Shown: positions 1 through 10,501 of the stretch, in pieces
Position numbering within the stretch: position 1 is the stretch's first letter
How the letters are laid out: every line of letters starts with the position of its first letter
Origin: Myxococcales bacterium
GTDB taxonomy: Bacteria > Myxococcota_A > Bradymonadia > UBA7976 > UBA1532
Direction of reading: 5' to 3'
Assembly (NCBI GenBank): GCA_020633435.1
Contig: JACKDP010000003.1
Location: 806,001-870,000, forward strand
DNA length: 64,000 nucleotides
Position numbers and translations under genes: made by a program
The notes under the pieces: generated by a model
What the model was told of the DNA's origin: nothing
Databases searched by the model: none
What the model saw: the letters and a program-made list of their open reading frames with translations, nothing else

Positions 1-1
1 G

Positions 2-2788
2 CAGTTCCAGCGCCCCCGGGATCCCGTGCCCCGGGCCTGCCTCTACCACGGCGCCGTGGTCAACGTGCGCGGGGCGCGGCGCGATGGCGCCGTCGGGGGT
101 CCGCCCCCCGCCGACGCGCTGCGGGTGGTCATCGGCCAGTCGGGCCCCGAGGCCCTGGGCGCCCTCGTCGCCGAGGAGGCGGGCAGCCCGTCCCTGGCCC
201 GCGTCGTGGCCGCCCTGGCCCTGGGCGGGCTGGACGAGCTGGACGAGCCGGACGGCCGCGCCCGCGTGGACGACCGCCTGCACGAGGCGGCCTTCGGCGC
301 GCTCAGCCTCGACCCGCCTACGAAGGAGCGCATCTGGCAGTCGCCGGCCGAGGGCTACCGCGTCCCGTCTCCCCGCCCCGGCAAGCGGCCGCCGACGGAG
401 GCCGAGGGCATCGCCGCGACGCAGCACCGGGTGAACTTCCAGCAGCGGTTCGGGGCCTCTCCCCAGCCCCGCGTCATGGCCGCCGACCGCGCGGTCTTCG
501 GCGCCGCCTGGGCCCGCCCCCGCCGCCCCGATCTCCAGGGCGGCTACGTGGACGTCGAGCGCGCCGCGCCCCGCTTCTACGTGCCCGCCGAGCCCACGCT
601 CCTCATCCAGGGCGGCGCGCGGGCGTTCAAGCACGGCGGGGACGGGCGCTTCGACGCCGACGGGCTCCTGCGCTGCCGCGTGACGGGCGGCTGCGTCGAC
701 GAGCTCGCCGCCCGCGTCCGGCTGGAGGCCCGCCTGCCCGTGCGGGGCGACGACGTCCTGGCCGGGGGCGCCGATCACGGCGGCGTGCCCCCGGAGTGCC
801 AGGAGCTGCTGGAGGAGCTCGTCCTCCTCGATCCCGGCTCCTCGGAGGCCATCGCCCGGCGGGTCGTCCCCACGCCCCGGATCGTCGGCCGCCGTGGGCC
901 CTCGCCGGCGGCCCTGGCCCGGGCCGAGGCCGAGGTCCAGGCCGGGGCCGAGGTCATCCGCACCGAGCAGACGGCCTGGTGGGCGGTGCGAGATCCGGCG
1001 GTCGATGCCGGCAGCCTGCTGGCGTTCAGCGGGCTGAAGGGCACCCTCCCGTCCCCCGTAGGGCTGCGCCCGTCGGGTCGGCCCTGGGTGCCGATGCACG
1101 TCGACTGGGAGGTGGAGCTGCTCCCCTCGGTCGGCGGCGTGCGCGACTGGCGGTCGGGGGAGGTCGACTTCGAGCCGGTCCACGATCCCGCCGGTGAGCC
1201 CCGCGTCCTCGCCGGGCGCTCCGTCCTCGCGGGCGGGCTGGCCCAGGCGCTGCGCGAGACCGCCCGCGGCGTCATCGACCAGGCGGCGCGCTCGGGCGGC
1301 ACGGAGGTGGCCACCGGCGTCGTCGAGGCGTGGCACTCCGCCGAGGCGCGCGAGCACGCCCTCGCGCTGGGGGCGGTGGGCGCCGACGCGGCCCGCGCCC
1401 AGGGCCTCGACGACGTCGTCGCCGCGCTCGGGGGCATGGACGTGCTCACCGGCAGCCTGGACGGCCTGCTCTACCAGCTCCGCGCCCACATCCCGCCCGA
1501 GCCTGGCGATGCCATCGGCAAACCCGATGACTTCCTTGGCTTTTTCGCTGGTCGGCTGCGGCTGCGGCGGCTGCGCCTCGTGGACGCCTTCGGGCAGGTC
1601 CTCGACCTCGTCACCCCCGACGCGGCCCCGGCCTCCGTCCGCTGGACGGCCCCCCTCGAGACCCCCGCGGCCCGCGAGGGCCTCTGCCCGCCGCGCTTCT
1701 CCGGCCCCGCGCGGCTGCACTTCCGCTTCATGGACGCCGCCGACCGCAGCCGCGAGGCCAGCGCCGAGCGCTCGCCGGTGTGCGGCTACGTCCTCCCCGA
1801 TCACCTGGACGGCGCCCTCGAGGTCTTCACCGCCGACGCCACCGCCCAGGGCCAGGTGCGCTGGGATCCGGACGTCGGCAGCCTCTGGGAGAACGCCCCC
1901 GGGCGGCCCACGGGCGTCGGCGCGGAGCCGCGGGTCGCCGTCGGCCACGCCGATCTGGCCGGGATCGCCCAGGCCCTCGTCGACCGGGGGCCCGCTGACG
2001 TCGCCGCCGGCCGGGAGACCGCCCTCGACGCCCTGCTGCGCCTCGTCGACAGCAGCCTCTGGTCGGTGGATCCCTTCGGCCACGTCGGCGAGGAGCACCT
2101 GTCGCTCCTCATCGGCCACCCCATCGCCGTCGTCCGCGCGGAGCTGCGCCTGGAGCTGCGCGAGCGCGTGCAGGATCCCGACCTGGCGGTGGTGCGGGTG
2201 CCCGTCCGCCTGGGCTCGCTGGCCCACTGGCAGGATGGGCTGCTCGGCTACTACGTCGACGATGACTGGCGCACCTTCCGGCCGACCCATGTCGCGGCGG
2301 CCCAGCGGGCGCGGCCCCCGGCGCCGTTCCTGGGAGGGATCGAGGAAGTGCCCGACATCGGGGCGTTCTCTGCCACGGCGCGGCCCGTCGAGCACCCGTT
2401 CGTCCACCCGAGCGGGCTCCTGCACGTCGTCCCCGGGGTCACCTACCGGCTGACCTTGCTGATGGAGCCGGGCACCGTCGTCCACGCCACGGCGGGCCTG
2501 GTGCCGCGCAAGTCCATCGGCCTGCGCCGCGACTGGCAGACCGGGCTCGCCCAGCTCGCCCCGACGTTCCGCTTCGGGCCCGTGCTCCGCGACCCCCAGC
2601 AGATCCGCATGCCCATCGCCGCCGATCTGGGCGGCGCCTGGACGTGGACGCACCGCACCGACGTGGATCGCTGGGCCGAGGAAGAGGTCGTCCACGCCGG
2701 GCACGAGGCGCTGCTGCCGCCGGATCCCGCCGTGGCCCAGGAGGGCTGGCTGCGGTTCACGCCCACCGAGGAGGACTCCGATGGGTAG
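2..2788 (+). CDS. Large unknown protein, 5' end outside the window
   Basis: I do not recognise this family. The frame is open from base 2 with no stop, so the true start probably lies left of the window; a GTG at 26 would give 920 residues but has no convincing ribosome binding site. The visible part shows no signal peptide, membrane segment or catalytic motif. It is rich in Asp, Arg and Pro, with several beta-rich stretches (for example around residues 350-400 and 740-880 counted from the GTG). It ends in TAG at 2786-2788, inside the next gene, which starts at 2781: an 8-base overlap in the form ATGGGTAG. That suggests translational coupling and a joint role with the propeller protein. A structural or surface protein is possible but is only a guess. 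Confidence 0.75.
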   Translation, partial: QFQRPRDPVPRACLYHGAVVNVRGARRDGAVGGPPPADALRVVIGQSGPEALGALVAEEAGSPSLARVVAALALGGLDELDEPDGRARVDDRLHEAAFGALSLDPPTKERIWQSPAEGYRVPSPRPGKRPPTEAEGIAATQHRVNFQQRFGASPQPRVMAADRAVFGAAWARPRRPDLQGGYVDVERAAPRFYVPAEPTLLIQGGARAFKHGGDGRFDADGLLRCRVTGGCVDELAARVRLEARLPVRGDDVLAGGADHGGVPPECQELLEELVLLDPGSSEAIARRVVPTPRIVGRRGPSPAALARAEAEVQAGAEVIRTEQTAWWAVRDPAVDAGSLLAFSGLKGTLPSPVGLRPSGRPWVPMHVDWEVELLPSVGGVRDWRSGEVDFEPVHDPAGEPRVLAGRSVLAGGLAQALRETARGVIDQAARSGGTEVATGVVEAWHSAEAREHALALGAVGADAARAQGLDDVVAALGGMDVLTGSLDGLLYQLRAHIPPEPGDAIGKPDDFLGFFAGRLRLRRLRLVDAFGQVLDLVTPDAAPASVRWTAPLETPAAREGLCPPRFSGPARLHFRFMDAADRSREASAERSPVCGYVLPDHLDGALEVFTADATAQGQVRWDPDVGSLWENAPGRPTGVGAEPRVAVGHADLAGIAQALVDRGPADVAAGRETALDALLRLVDSSLWSVDPFGHVGEEHLSLLIGHPIAVVRAELRLELRERVQDPDLAVVRVPVRLGSLAHWQDGLLGYYVDDDWRTFRPTHVAAAQRARPPAPFLGGIEEVPDIGAFSATARPVEHPFVHPSGLLHVVPGVTYRLTLLMEPGTVVHATAGLVPRKSIGLRRDWQTGLAQLAPTFRFGPVLRDPQQIRMPIAADLGGAWTWTHRTDVDRWAEEEVVHAGHEALLPPDPAVAQEGWLRFTPTEEDSDG

Positions 2789-5700
2789 GCGCGTACGACA
2801 GACCCTCGGCTTCACCCAGGACGCCCCGGCCTGGATCCAGTCCCAGGAGCAGGACGTGCGGGCGATGCTGCGCCGCGACCTGCGGACCCAGGGCGTCAAC
2901 GACCTGCGGGCCCTGGCCATCGAGGCGCGCCTCGCCTGGGTGAGCGCCGGGCCGGCGGGCATCCCCCAGACCACCACCGAGCAGTGGCAGGGGCGCCTGC
3001 CCGTCTCGGGGCTCGTCGCCGACGTCGCCGTGGGTGGGGCCGCGGGCAACGAGCTGCACGCGGCCACCACCGACGGGGGCGTCTGGGCGTCGGCCGACGG
3101 GGGCACGAGCTGGGCGCCCCTGAGCGAGGCGCGGCCGAGCCTGGGCATCGGCGCGGTGGCCCGCGTGGACGAGGGCGGCACGACGTTCCTCTTCAGCGGC
3201 GCGGGCGACCCCTACGACGAGGGCGCGCTGCGCGCCCGGGCGGGCGGCCTGGAGCGCTCCATCGACGGCGGGCGCTCGTGGCAGCCCGTCGACGGGGGCC
3301 CCGGCGCCAGCGGCTTCGCCCTGCGCGACATCAACGCCATCCTGGCGCTCTCGTCGACGCGCCTGCTGGTGGCCACCGACCAGGGCCTCTACTTCTCCAA
3401 CGACGGCGGCCTGAACTTCGGGGCCGACGCCCGGTACCGCGACGGCCGGCCCGTGCACGCGGGCGCCATCACGGCCCTGCGGGCCGACGCCGCGGGCTTC
3501 TACTTCGCCGTGGCCCAGGTGGGGCTCTTCCGCGGCCAGGTGCCGCCCACCGCGGCCAACATCACCGCCGTCCACCGCCCGGGGGCCCTCAACGCCGGCG
3601 TGCCGGTCGGGAACATCGCCTTCGATCGCACGACGGGGGGCGGCGCCGAGCGCTGGCTGGCCTCGGTGGCGAAGCGCGGGGGCGACTACCACTCCCTGCA
3701 GGCCGGCATCGCCGGGGCCTGGTCGACGCTGGCCGACGCCGCCCTCGACAAGGGGCAGACCACGTACAACCACGCCGTCGCCCTGGATCCGGCCCACCCG
3801 GGCGTCGCGTGGGTCGGCATGGTCAGCCTCTACACCGCCGCCGACTTCGCGACGGCCTCGCCCCCGGCCTGGACGCCCACGCAGGTCAGCCAGCGCAACA
3901 TCCACGCCGACCAGCACGCCCTGGTGATGGACCCGGGGCGGGGGAGCGCGACCCACACGCGGGTGTACGTCGGCAACGACGGCGGCCTCTACCACACCGA
4001 CAACGGCGCGGCCCTGGCGCCCCCGCCCGCGACGAACCGCGACTGGACGGGCCACAACACCGGGCTGGCCACCAACCTGCTCTACGGCGTCGCGGTCGCG
4101 TCGTCCGGCGGCCTCCTGCAGATCGTCGCCGGCATGCAGGACACGGGCACCGCCGAGGGCGCGGCGACCACGGCGGCGCCCCGCGCGCCGACGGACTGGA
4201 CCTACCGCTACAGCCGCGGCGGCGACGGCGGCGCCGTGGCCATCGATCCGCAAACCCCCGCAAACGCTTACGGTTTCGTCAACGACCGCTTCGCCCGGCG
4301 CAGCGGCGCGCCCCCCGCCTGGGCCGAGGTCGCCGGGGTCGGCGATGGCACCAACCGCTTCTCGGGGCTGGTCGCCGTCGGGCGCGACGGCGCGGGCGCC
4401 TGGCAGCACGTCTACGCGACGCTGGCCACGGCCGGCGGCGGCGGCAAGCTCTACCGCAGCACCACCGGCGGCGCGGCCTTCATCGACCGGTTCACCTTCC
4501 CGGTGCGCCCCACGGCCCTGGCCGTCGGCCCGGCCGACGCGGCGCGGGAGACCGACGCCACGCCCCCGGCCTGGGAGCGCGTCTGGGTAGGCTTCGTCGA
4601 CGGCAGCGTGCAGGTCAGCGCGGACGCGGGCGCCCACTTCCGCCGCCTCGTGCCCGGGGGGACGGGCCCCGTCCTGGGCATCGCCCTCGATCCCACCGAC
4701 GCCAACCGGGTCGTGGCCGTGTACGGCGGCTACACCGGCATCTCGGCGCGCTCCCGCACCCGCCACGTCTTCATGACCACCGATGGCGGCCTCTCCTGGG
4801 ACGACATCGGCGGCGCCGACGGCACGGGCCCCGTCGGCAACGTCCCCGATCTGCCCTGCTACGCCGCCCGCTTCCTGCGCACCACCCCCGGCGCCCTCAT
4901 CGTCGGCACCGACGCGGGCGCCATCATCACCGAGGGCCCGGTCTACGGGCGCACCTGGAAGCGCCTCTCCCTGGGCCTGCCCCATGTGTCGGTCTCCAGC
5001 CTCGGCGCCGTGGATCCGGCCCCCGCGGCGGCCGCCCCGGATCTCGGCACCGCCCCCCCGCCCGTCGTCGCGGGCACCTTCGGCCGCAGCGCCTTCCTGC
5101 TGACGCGGGCCGCCACCGCCCAGCTCTACGTCGACGGCGACCTCGGCTTCGGCCCCCGCCGGGTGGGCACGCCCGCCGTGGAGCGGACGATCACCCTGGC
5201 CAACCCCGGCGGCGCCCCCCTGACGGTCACGGCCCTCGCCATCCCGGCCCCCTTCAGCCTGGTCGGCGCCCCGGCCCTGCCCCTCGCCCTCGCCCCGGGG
5301 CAGCAGCAGGCCCTCACCGTCGCCTTCAACCCCGCCGCCGCCGGGCGGGCCACGGCGACGCTGCAGATCACGGCCAGCACCGGCCCCGTCAGCGTCGGCG
5401 CCAGCGCCGAGGCCCTGGCCGACGGCCCCCCGCGCCTCGCCCTGAGCCACCGCAGCGTCGGCTTCGGCCCGGTGGTCGCGGCGGCCGGCACCCGCACCGT
5501 GGAGGTCACCCTGGAGAACGTCGGCCTCTCCACCCTCACCCTCCAGGGCATTGATCGCACAGGGGATTCCCAGTTCTCGGCGCTCACCGCCGCGGGCGCG
5601 GCGCTCGCCTTCCCCCTGGCCATCGCCGCGGGCGCGCGCGCCGTGATCCAGCTTCGCTTCGAGCCCCCCGCCATCGGCGAGAAGCGCGCCACCTTCACCC

Positions 5701-5873
5701 TGCGCAGCGACGATCCCACCAGCCCCGCCCGCCTCTACGCCACCGGCGGTCGGGCCGGGAGCGCCGGGGGCCTGAGCACGCTGGCCTGGGTCGGCATCAT
5801 CGTCGGGGGCCTGGCCGTCGTGGGCGGCGCGGTGGCCCTGGGCTACGCCCTCGGGAACCGCGACGAGGGGTAG
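2781..5873 (+). CDS. Beta-propeller (BNR/Asp-box) protein with ASH-like domains and C-terminal membrane tail
   Basis: The 1030-residue protein carries repeated Asp-box motifs of the S-x-D-x-G-x-x-W type (SADGGTSW, SIDGGRSW, SNDGGLNF, SADAGAHF, TTDGGLSW) spread over roughly residues 90-680, which points to a sortilin/sialidase-like beta-propeller. Two ASH/'choice-of-anchor D' immunoglobulin-like repeats follow (about 770-865 and 885-990). The C-terminus is a hydrophobic segment of about 25 residues ending in GNRDEG, so the protein is probably tail-anchored. There is no N-terminal signal peptide, which is odd for a propeller of this sort. Sialidase catalytic residues were not identified, so I would call it a binding or scaffold protein. 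It overlaps the preceding unknown gene by 8 bases and is probably co-transcribed with it. Confidence 0.85.
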   Translation: MGRRVRQTLGFTQDAPAWIQSQEQDVRAMLRRDLRTQGVNDLRALAIEARLAWVSAGPAGIPQTTTEQWQGRLPVSGLVADVAVGGAAGNELHAATTDGGVWASADGGTSWAPLSEARPSLGIGAVARVDEGGTTFLFSGAGDPYDEGALRARAGGLERSIDGGRSWQPVDGGPGASGFALRDINAILALSSTRLLVATDQGLYFSNDGGLNFGADARYRDGRPVHAGAITALRADAAGFYFAVAQVGLFRGQVPPTAANITAVHRPGALNAGVPVGNIAFDRTTGGGAERWLASVAKRGGDYHSLQAGIAGAWSTLADAALDKGQTTYNHAVALDPAHPGVAWVGMVSLYTAADFATASPPAWTPTQVSQRNIHADQHALVMDPGRGSATHTRVYVGNDGGLYHTDNGAALAPPPATNRDWTGHNTGLATNLLYGVAVASSGGLLQIVAGMQDTGTAEGAATTAAPRAPTDWTYRYSRGGDGGAVAIDPQTPANAYGFVNDRFARRSGAPPAWAEVAGVGDGTNRFSGLVAVGRDGAGAWQHVYATLATAGGGGKLYRSTTGGAAFIDRFTFPVRPTALAVGPADAARETDATPPAWERVWVGFVDGSVQVSADAGAHFRRLVPGGTGPVLGIALDPTDANRVVAVYGGYTGISARSRTRHVFMTTDGGLSWDDIGGADGTGPVGNVPDLPCYAARFLRTTPGALIVGTDAGAIITEGPVYGRTWKRLSLGLPHVSVSSLGAVDPAPAAAAPDLGTAPPPVVAGTFGRSAFLLTRAATAQLYVDGDLGFGPRRVGTPAVERTITLANPGGAPLTVTALAIPAPFSLVGAPALPLALAPGQQQALTVAFNPAAAGRATATLQITASTGPVSVGASAEALADGPPRLALSHRSVGFGPVVAAAGTRTVEVTLENVGLSTLTLQGIDRTGDSQFSALTAAGAALAFPLAIAAGARAVIQLRFEPPAIGEKRATFTLRSDDPTSPARLYATGGRAGSAGGLSTLAWVGIIVGGLAVVGGAVALGYALGNRDEG

Positions 5874-5988
5874 CGCGCTCCGCGTGAACAAAGCGAGCGG
5901 CGCGACGTTGAAAACGTGTCAGATCGTCTGCCACATTCGCGAAGACCCTCGCAGGCCACATCGGCCCCCCTGACCGAAGGAGCTCCTC

Positions 5989-6624
5989 ATGCGCGTCTAC
6001 CTCGCCCTCGCCCTCGCCCTCGCCCTCCCCGCCTGTGACGACGACGCCACTGGCGCCAGCGACCCCGCCGCCCGCAGCGACGGCGCCGTCTACGGTGTCT
6101 GGGCCGACCAGTGCGCCGTCGAGCTGATCCGCGACGTCCGGGCCGGCCCCGGCGGCGCCATCACCCTGCCTGCGGGCGCCCGCTACCTGCTCAGCACCGA
6201 CGAGCGCGGCGCCGGCTACGTCGAGCTGCTCTTCCTCGCTGCTGAAGGCGGCGTCGGCCTCGAGATCGAGGTCGACGCCGACGACCTGCCCTTCACCGGC
6301 GACTGCGCCGGCGCCGATCGCCTGCTCGGCGTCTTCGCCGACACCACCGTCTACGCCGACGCCGACGGCACCGACGTCCTGTGCGAGCTGCCCGCCGGCA
6401 CCCAGGTCAAGAGCGACGACGGCGGCAGTCACTTCCTGACCCCCACGAGCGAAGGCCTCGACTTCTCTGCGGATTTTCAGACCTACCAGTACGCCCTCGG
6501 GGCCCTCTCCGCCCGCTGCGGCGGCGCCGAGGAGGGCTTCATCCGCGCGCCCCAGGTCATGGCCGGCGGCGTCGAGCAGCTCGCCCTGCCCATCGGACCC
6601 CTGTACGGCTCCGTCGCCGAGTAG
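5989..6624 (+). CDS. Small predicted lipoprotein, unknown function
   Basis: The 211-residue product begins with a short hydrophobic leader (MRVYLALALALALPAC) ending in a lipobox (LPAC), so it should be lipidated at Cys16 and anchored in the cell envelope. The mature part begins with acidic residues (DDDATG) and is Asp/Gly-rich with four further Cys residues; I recognise no family. A strong ribosome binding site (AAGGAG, about 5977-5982) fixes the start. The 115-base gap upstream has a possible TTGAAA -35 element near 5909 but no convincing -10 box. The next gene converges on it from the other strand 9 bases downstream. Confidence 0.8.
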   Translation: MRVYLALALALALPACDDDATGASDPAARSDGAVYGVWADQCAVELIRDVRAGPGGAITLPAGARYLLSTDERGAGYVELLFLAAEGGVGLEIEVDADDLPFTGDCAGADRLLGVFADTTVYADADGTDVLCELPAGTQVKSDDGGSHFLTPTSEGLDFSADFQTYQYALGALSARCGGAEEGFIRAPQVMAGGVEQLALPIGPLYGSVAE

Positions 6625-6633
6625 GGGACAAGC

Positions 6634-7455
6634 TCACCGCAGGCGGTCGACGATGGCGGCCAGGTCGACGGCCTGGGGCTCTTCGGTGCCGTACCGGTCG
6701 AGGGTGTCGGGGGCGAAGGGCCCGGGGTCGCTGAGCTGCACGCGGGTGACGCCGCTGAGGGTCATGCCGGTGGTCTCGGCGCCGAGGAGCCGGACGCGGA
6801 GGGCCTCGCCGGGCAGCAGCGTGTAGTGGCCCCGGGCGAGGGTCTCGCCGGCCGGGAAGTGCAGGGTGGCCACCGTCCGCTGGTTGCCCTGCTCGTCGAG
6901 GGCCTCGATCACCACGTCGGCGTCCGCCGTGAGGGGGCCGTCGAGGGCCAGCTCGACGTCGCAGTCGGTCTGGCTGGTGAGGAAGAACGTAGAGCCGCCC
7001 TCCGGGTCGGGGCGGTGCTCGTTGAGGAACTCGATGGGGGTGCGCACCTCGACGGTGTCGCCGCGGCCGAGGTGGGTCGTCCAGGCGTCGGGGTTGGGCC
7101 GCCGGCGCACCCGGCCGCCCTCGGTCACGGCGCCGTGCTGGATCTCGTACTGCGTCTGGGTGATGCGGAACCAGCCGTTGGGCGTCTCGGCGTGGCGCTC
7201 GTAGGCGTCCAGGCGCCCCGCCGGCAGGTGCTCCCAGTAGTACTTGCCCAGGTAGACCGTCTCGGTGACGCCGGGGCGCACCTCCACCTCGCCCCGCCAG
7301 GTGAACATGCGGCGGATGCCGTCGGCGCCGCCCCCGTCGGGCAGCAGCTCGGCGGCCTGGCCACGGGCGCCCTGCTGGGTGGGGTCGAGCGTCGTCGCCG
7401 GCGTGGTGGCCGGCGTCGTCATCGACCCGGGCTTCTCGTGCTCCTGTGCGCGCAT
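6634..7455 (-). CDS. Unknown soluble protein
   Basis: The 273-residue protein has no signal peptide or membrane segment. A Thr/Ala/Pro-rich N-terminus (residues 12-30) precedes a probable beta-rich body. I do not recognise it. The ATG at 7455 has a good GGAGG six bases upstream (on the complementary strand, around 7462-7466), which supports this start over the internal ATG that begins MTTPATT. It stands alone between a convergent lipoprotein gene and a divergent secreted-protein gene. Confidence 0.75.
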   Translation of the reverse strand: MRAQEHEKPGSMTTPATTPATTLDPTQQGARGQAAELLPDGGGADGIRRMFTWRGEVEVRPGVTETVYLGKYYWEHLPAGRLDAYERHAETPNGWFRITQTQYEIQHGAVTEGGRVRRRPNPDAWTTHLGRGDTVEVRTPIEFLNEHRPDPEGGSTFFLTSQTDCDVELALDGPLTADADVVIEALDEQGNQRTVATLHFPAGETLARGHYTLLPGEALRVRLLGAETTGMTLSGVTRVQLSDPGPFAPDTLDRYGTEEPQAVDLAAIVDRLR

Positions 7456-7681
7456 GGGGATCCTCCGGCTCGCAGACTAGCCCACGGGAGGAATGGGAGA
7501 TCAAGCTTCGGAGCGGCCAGGGACGGCAATCTCCTTGCGTTTCAGGCCTTTATCCTCCGCGGTGCGGGCGAGCCGGAGGGCCGCCGAGAGGAATTCGCGC
7601 GAAAGCAGCGAGCGACGAACGTCATCGCTCCCGCCGTACGCCGGCTGTATCATCGAACTCACCCCGTCCATCGAGGTCGTC

Positions 7682-8353
7682 ATGGCGAAGCTGTTGTTCA
7701 TCCTGATCGCGGTGTTCTCTGCCCACATGGCCTTCGCCCAGGAGGGCGAGCTCGAGCCGCTGGCCGAGGAGGTGCCGCCCGAGATCGCCGCCGAGCCTGC
7801 GCCGGCGGAGGCCGAGCCCGCGCTGGAGGAGCCTGCGCCCGCCGAGCCTGCGCCCGCCGAGCCTGCGCCCGCCGAGCCTGCGCCCGCCGAGCCTGCGCCC
7901 GCCGACGTCGACCCCAAGGACCAGCCCGAGGGGGTCCAGGTCTTCGATGAGGTCGGCAAGGGCGGGGCAGACACGGGGGAGCTGGCCGTGGGCAAGCCGC
8001 CCTCGATCAAGTTCACCGGCCCCACCAGCGGCGGCCCCTTCGAGCCGGCCAACCCGCCGACCATGCAGGCCAACGTCAAGGGCGACAGCGGGGCGCAGAT
8101 CAAGGCGGAGTTCTGGCTGTACCCGTGCAAGGGGATGAGCTCCCCGAGCGACGGCTGCGAGCAGGGCGCCCTCGCCGGCTCGGGCAAGAAGACGGTGACG
8201 ATCGAGCCCTACAAGGGCGGCATCAAGGCCGTGGACTGGCAGGTGCCGAAGGGCCTGGCCGAGGGCTACTACCTCGTGGTCGGCCGCGCCACCGGCCCGG
8301 CGGGCCCCGGCGACCAGGACTACTCGACGCCCTTCCTGATGAAGAACCCCTGA
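7682..8353 (+). CDS. Secreted protein with EPAPA tandem repeat
   Basis: The start chosen is the ATG at 7682, which gives a clean Sec signal peptide (MAKLLFILIAVFSAHMAFAQ, cleavage probably after AFA) and a 223-residue product; the frame is open further upstream, but that extension would bury the signal peptide. Residues about 30-75 are a Pro/Ala/Glu linker containing five identical copies of the pentapeptide EPAPA. The C-terminal 140 residues form a compact domain that looks like a beta-sandwich with two Cys residues (YPCKG and DGCEQ). No known family was recognised. The linker resembles wall- or periplasm-spanning spacers, so an envelope role is likely but is inference. The 226 bases between this gene and the divergent gene at 7455 hold no other gene. 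Confidence 0.8.
   Translation: MAKLLFILIAVFSAHMAFAQEGELEPLAEEVPPEIAAEPAPAEAEPALEEPAPAEPAPAEPAPAEPAPAEPAPADVDPKDQPEGVQVFDEVGKGGADTGELAVGKPPSIKFTGPTSGGPFEPANPPTMQANVKGDSGAQIKAEFWLYPCKGMSSPSDGCEQGALAGSGKKTVTIEPYKGGIKAVDWQVPKGLAEGYYLVVGRATGPAGPGDQDYSTPFLMKNP
7831..7905 (+). repeat. Five perfect 15-bp tandem repeats inside the secreted-protein gene
   Basis: The unit GCCTGCGCCCGCCGA occurs five times head to tail without mismatch (7831, 7846, 7861, 7876, 7891) and a degenerate copy precedes it. Each unit encodes EPAPA, so changes in copy number stay in frame and only alter linker length. The exact DNA identity suggests recent expansion. Confidence 0.95.
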
Positions 8354-8434
8354 GCCACCCTCGCCAGCGCCGCGCCGCCCGGCGCCGCGCTACCCGGCGC
8401 CGACCAGCCGGTCGGCCGACCTCAGAGAATCCGC

Positions 8435-10411
<1,977 letters not shown>

Positions 10412-10501
10412 CGAGCACGCCTCCGAGCGCGTCTGCGTAGCACGGCGAAGCCGCGCGGCTCAAGGAAACCAGCAGGCCTTATCCGGTGGGTTCAGGCCGG
10501 C

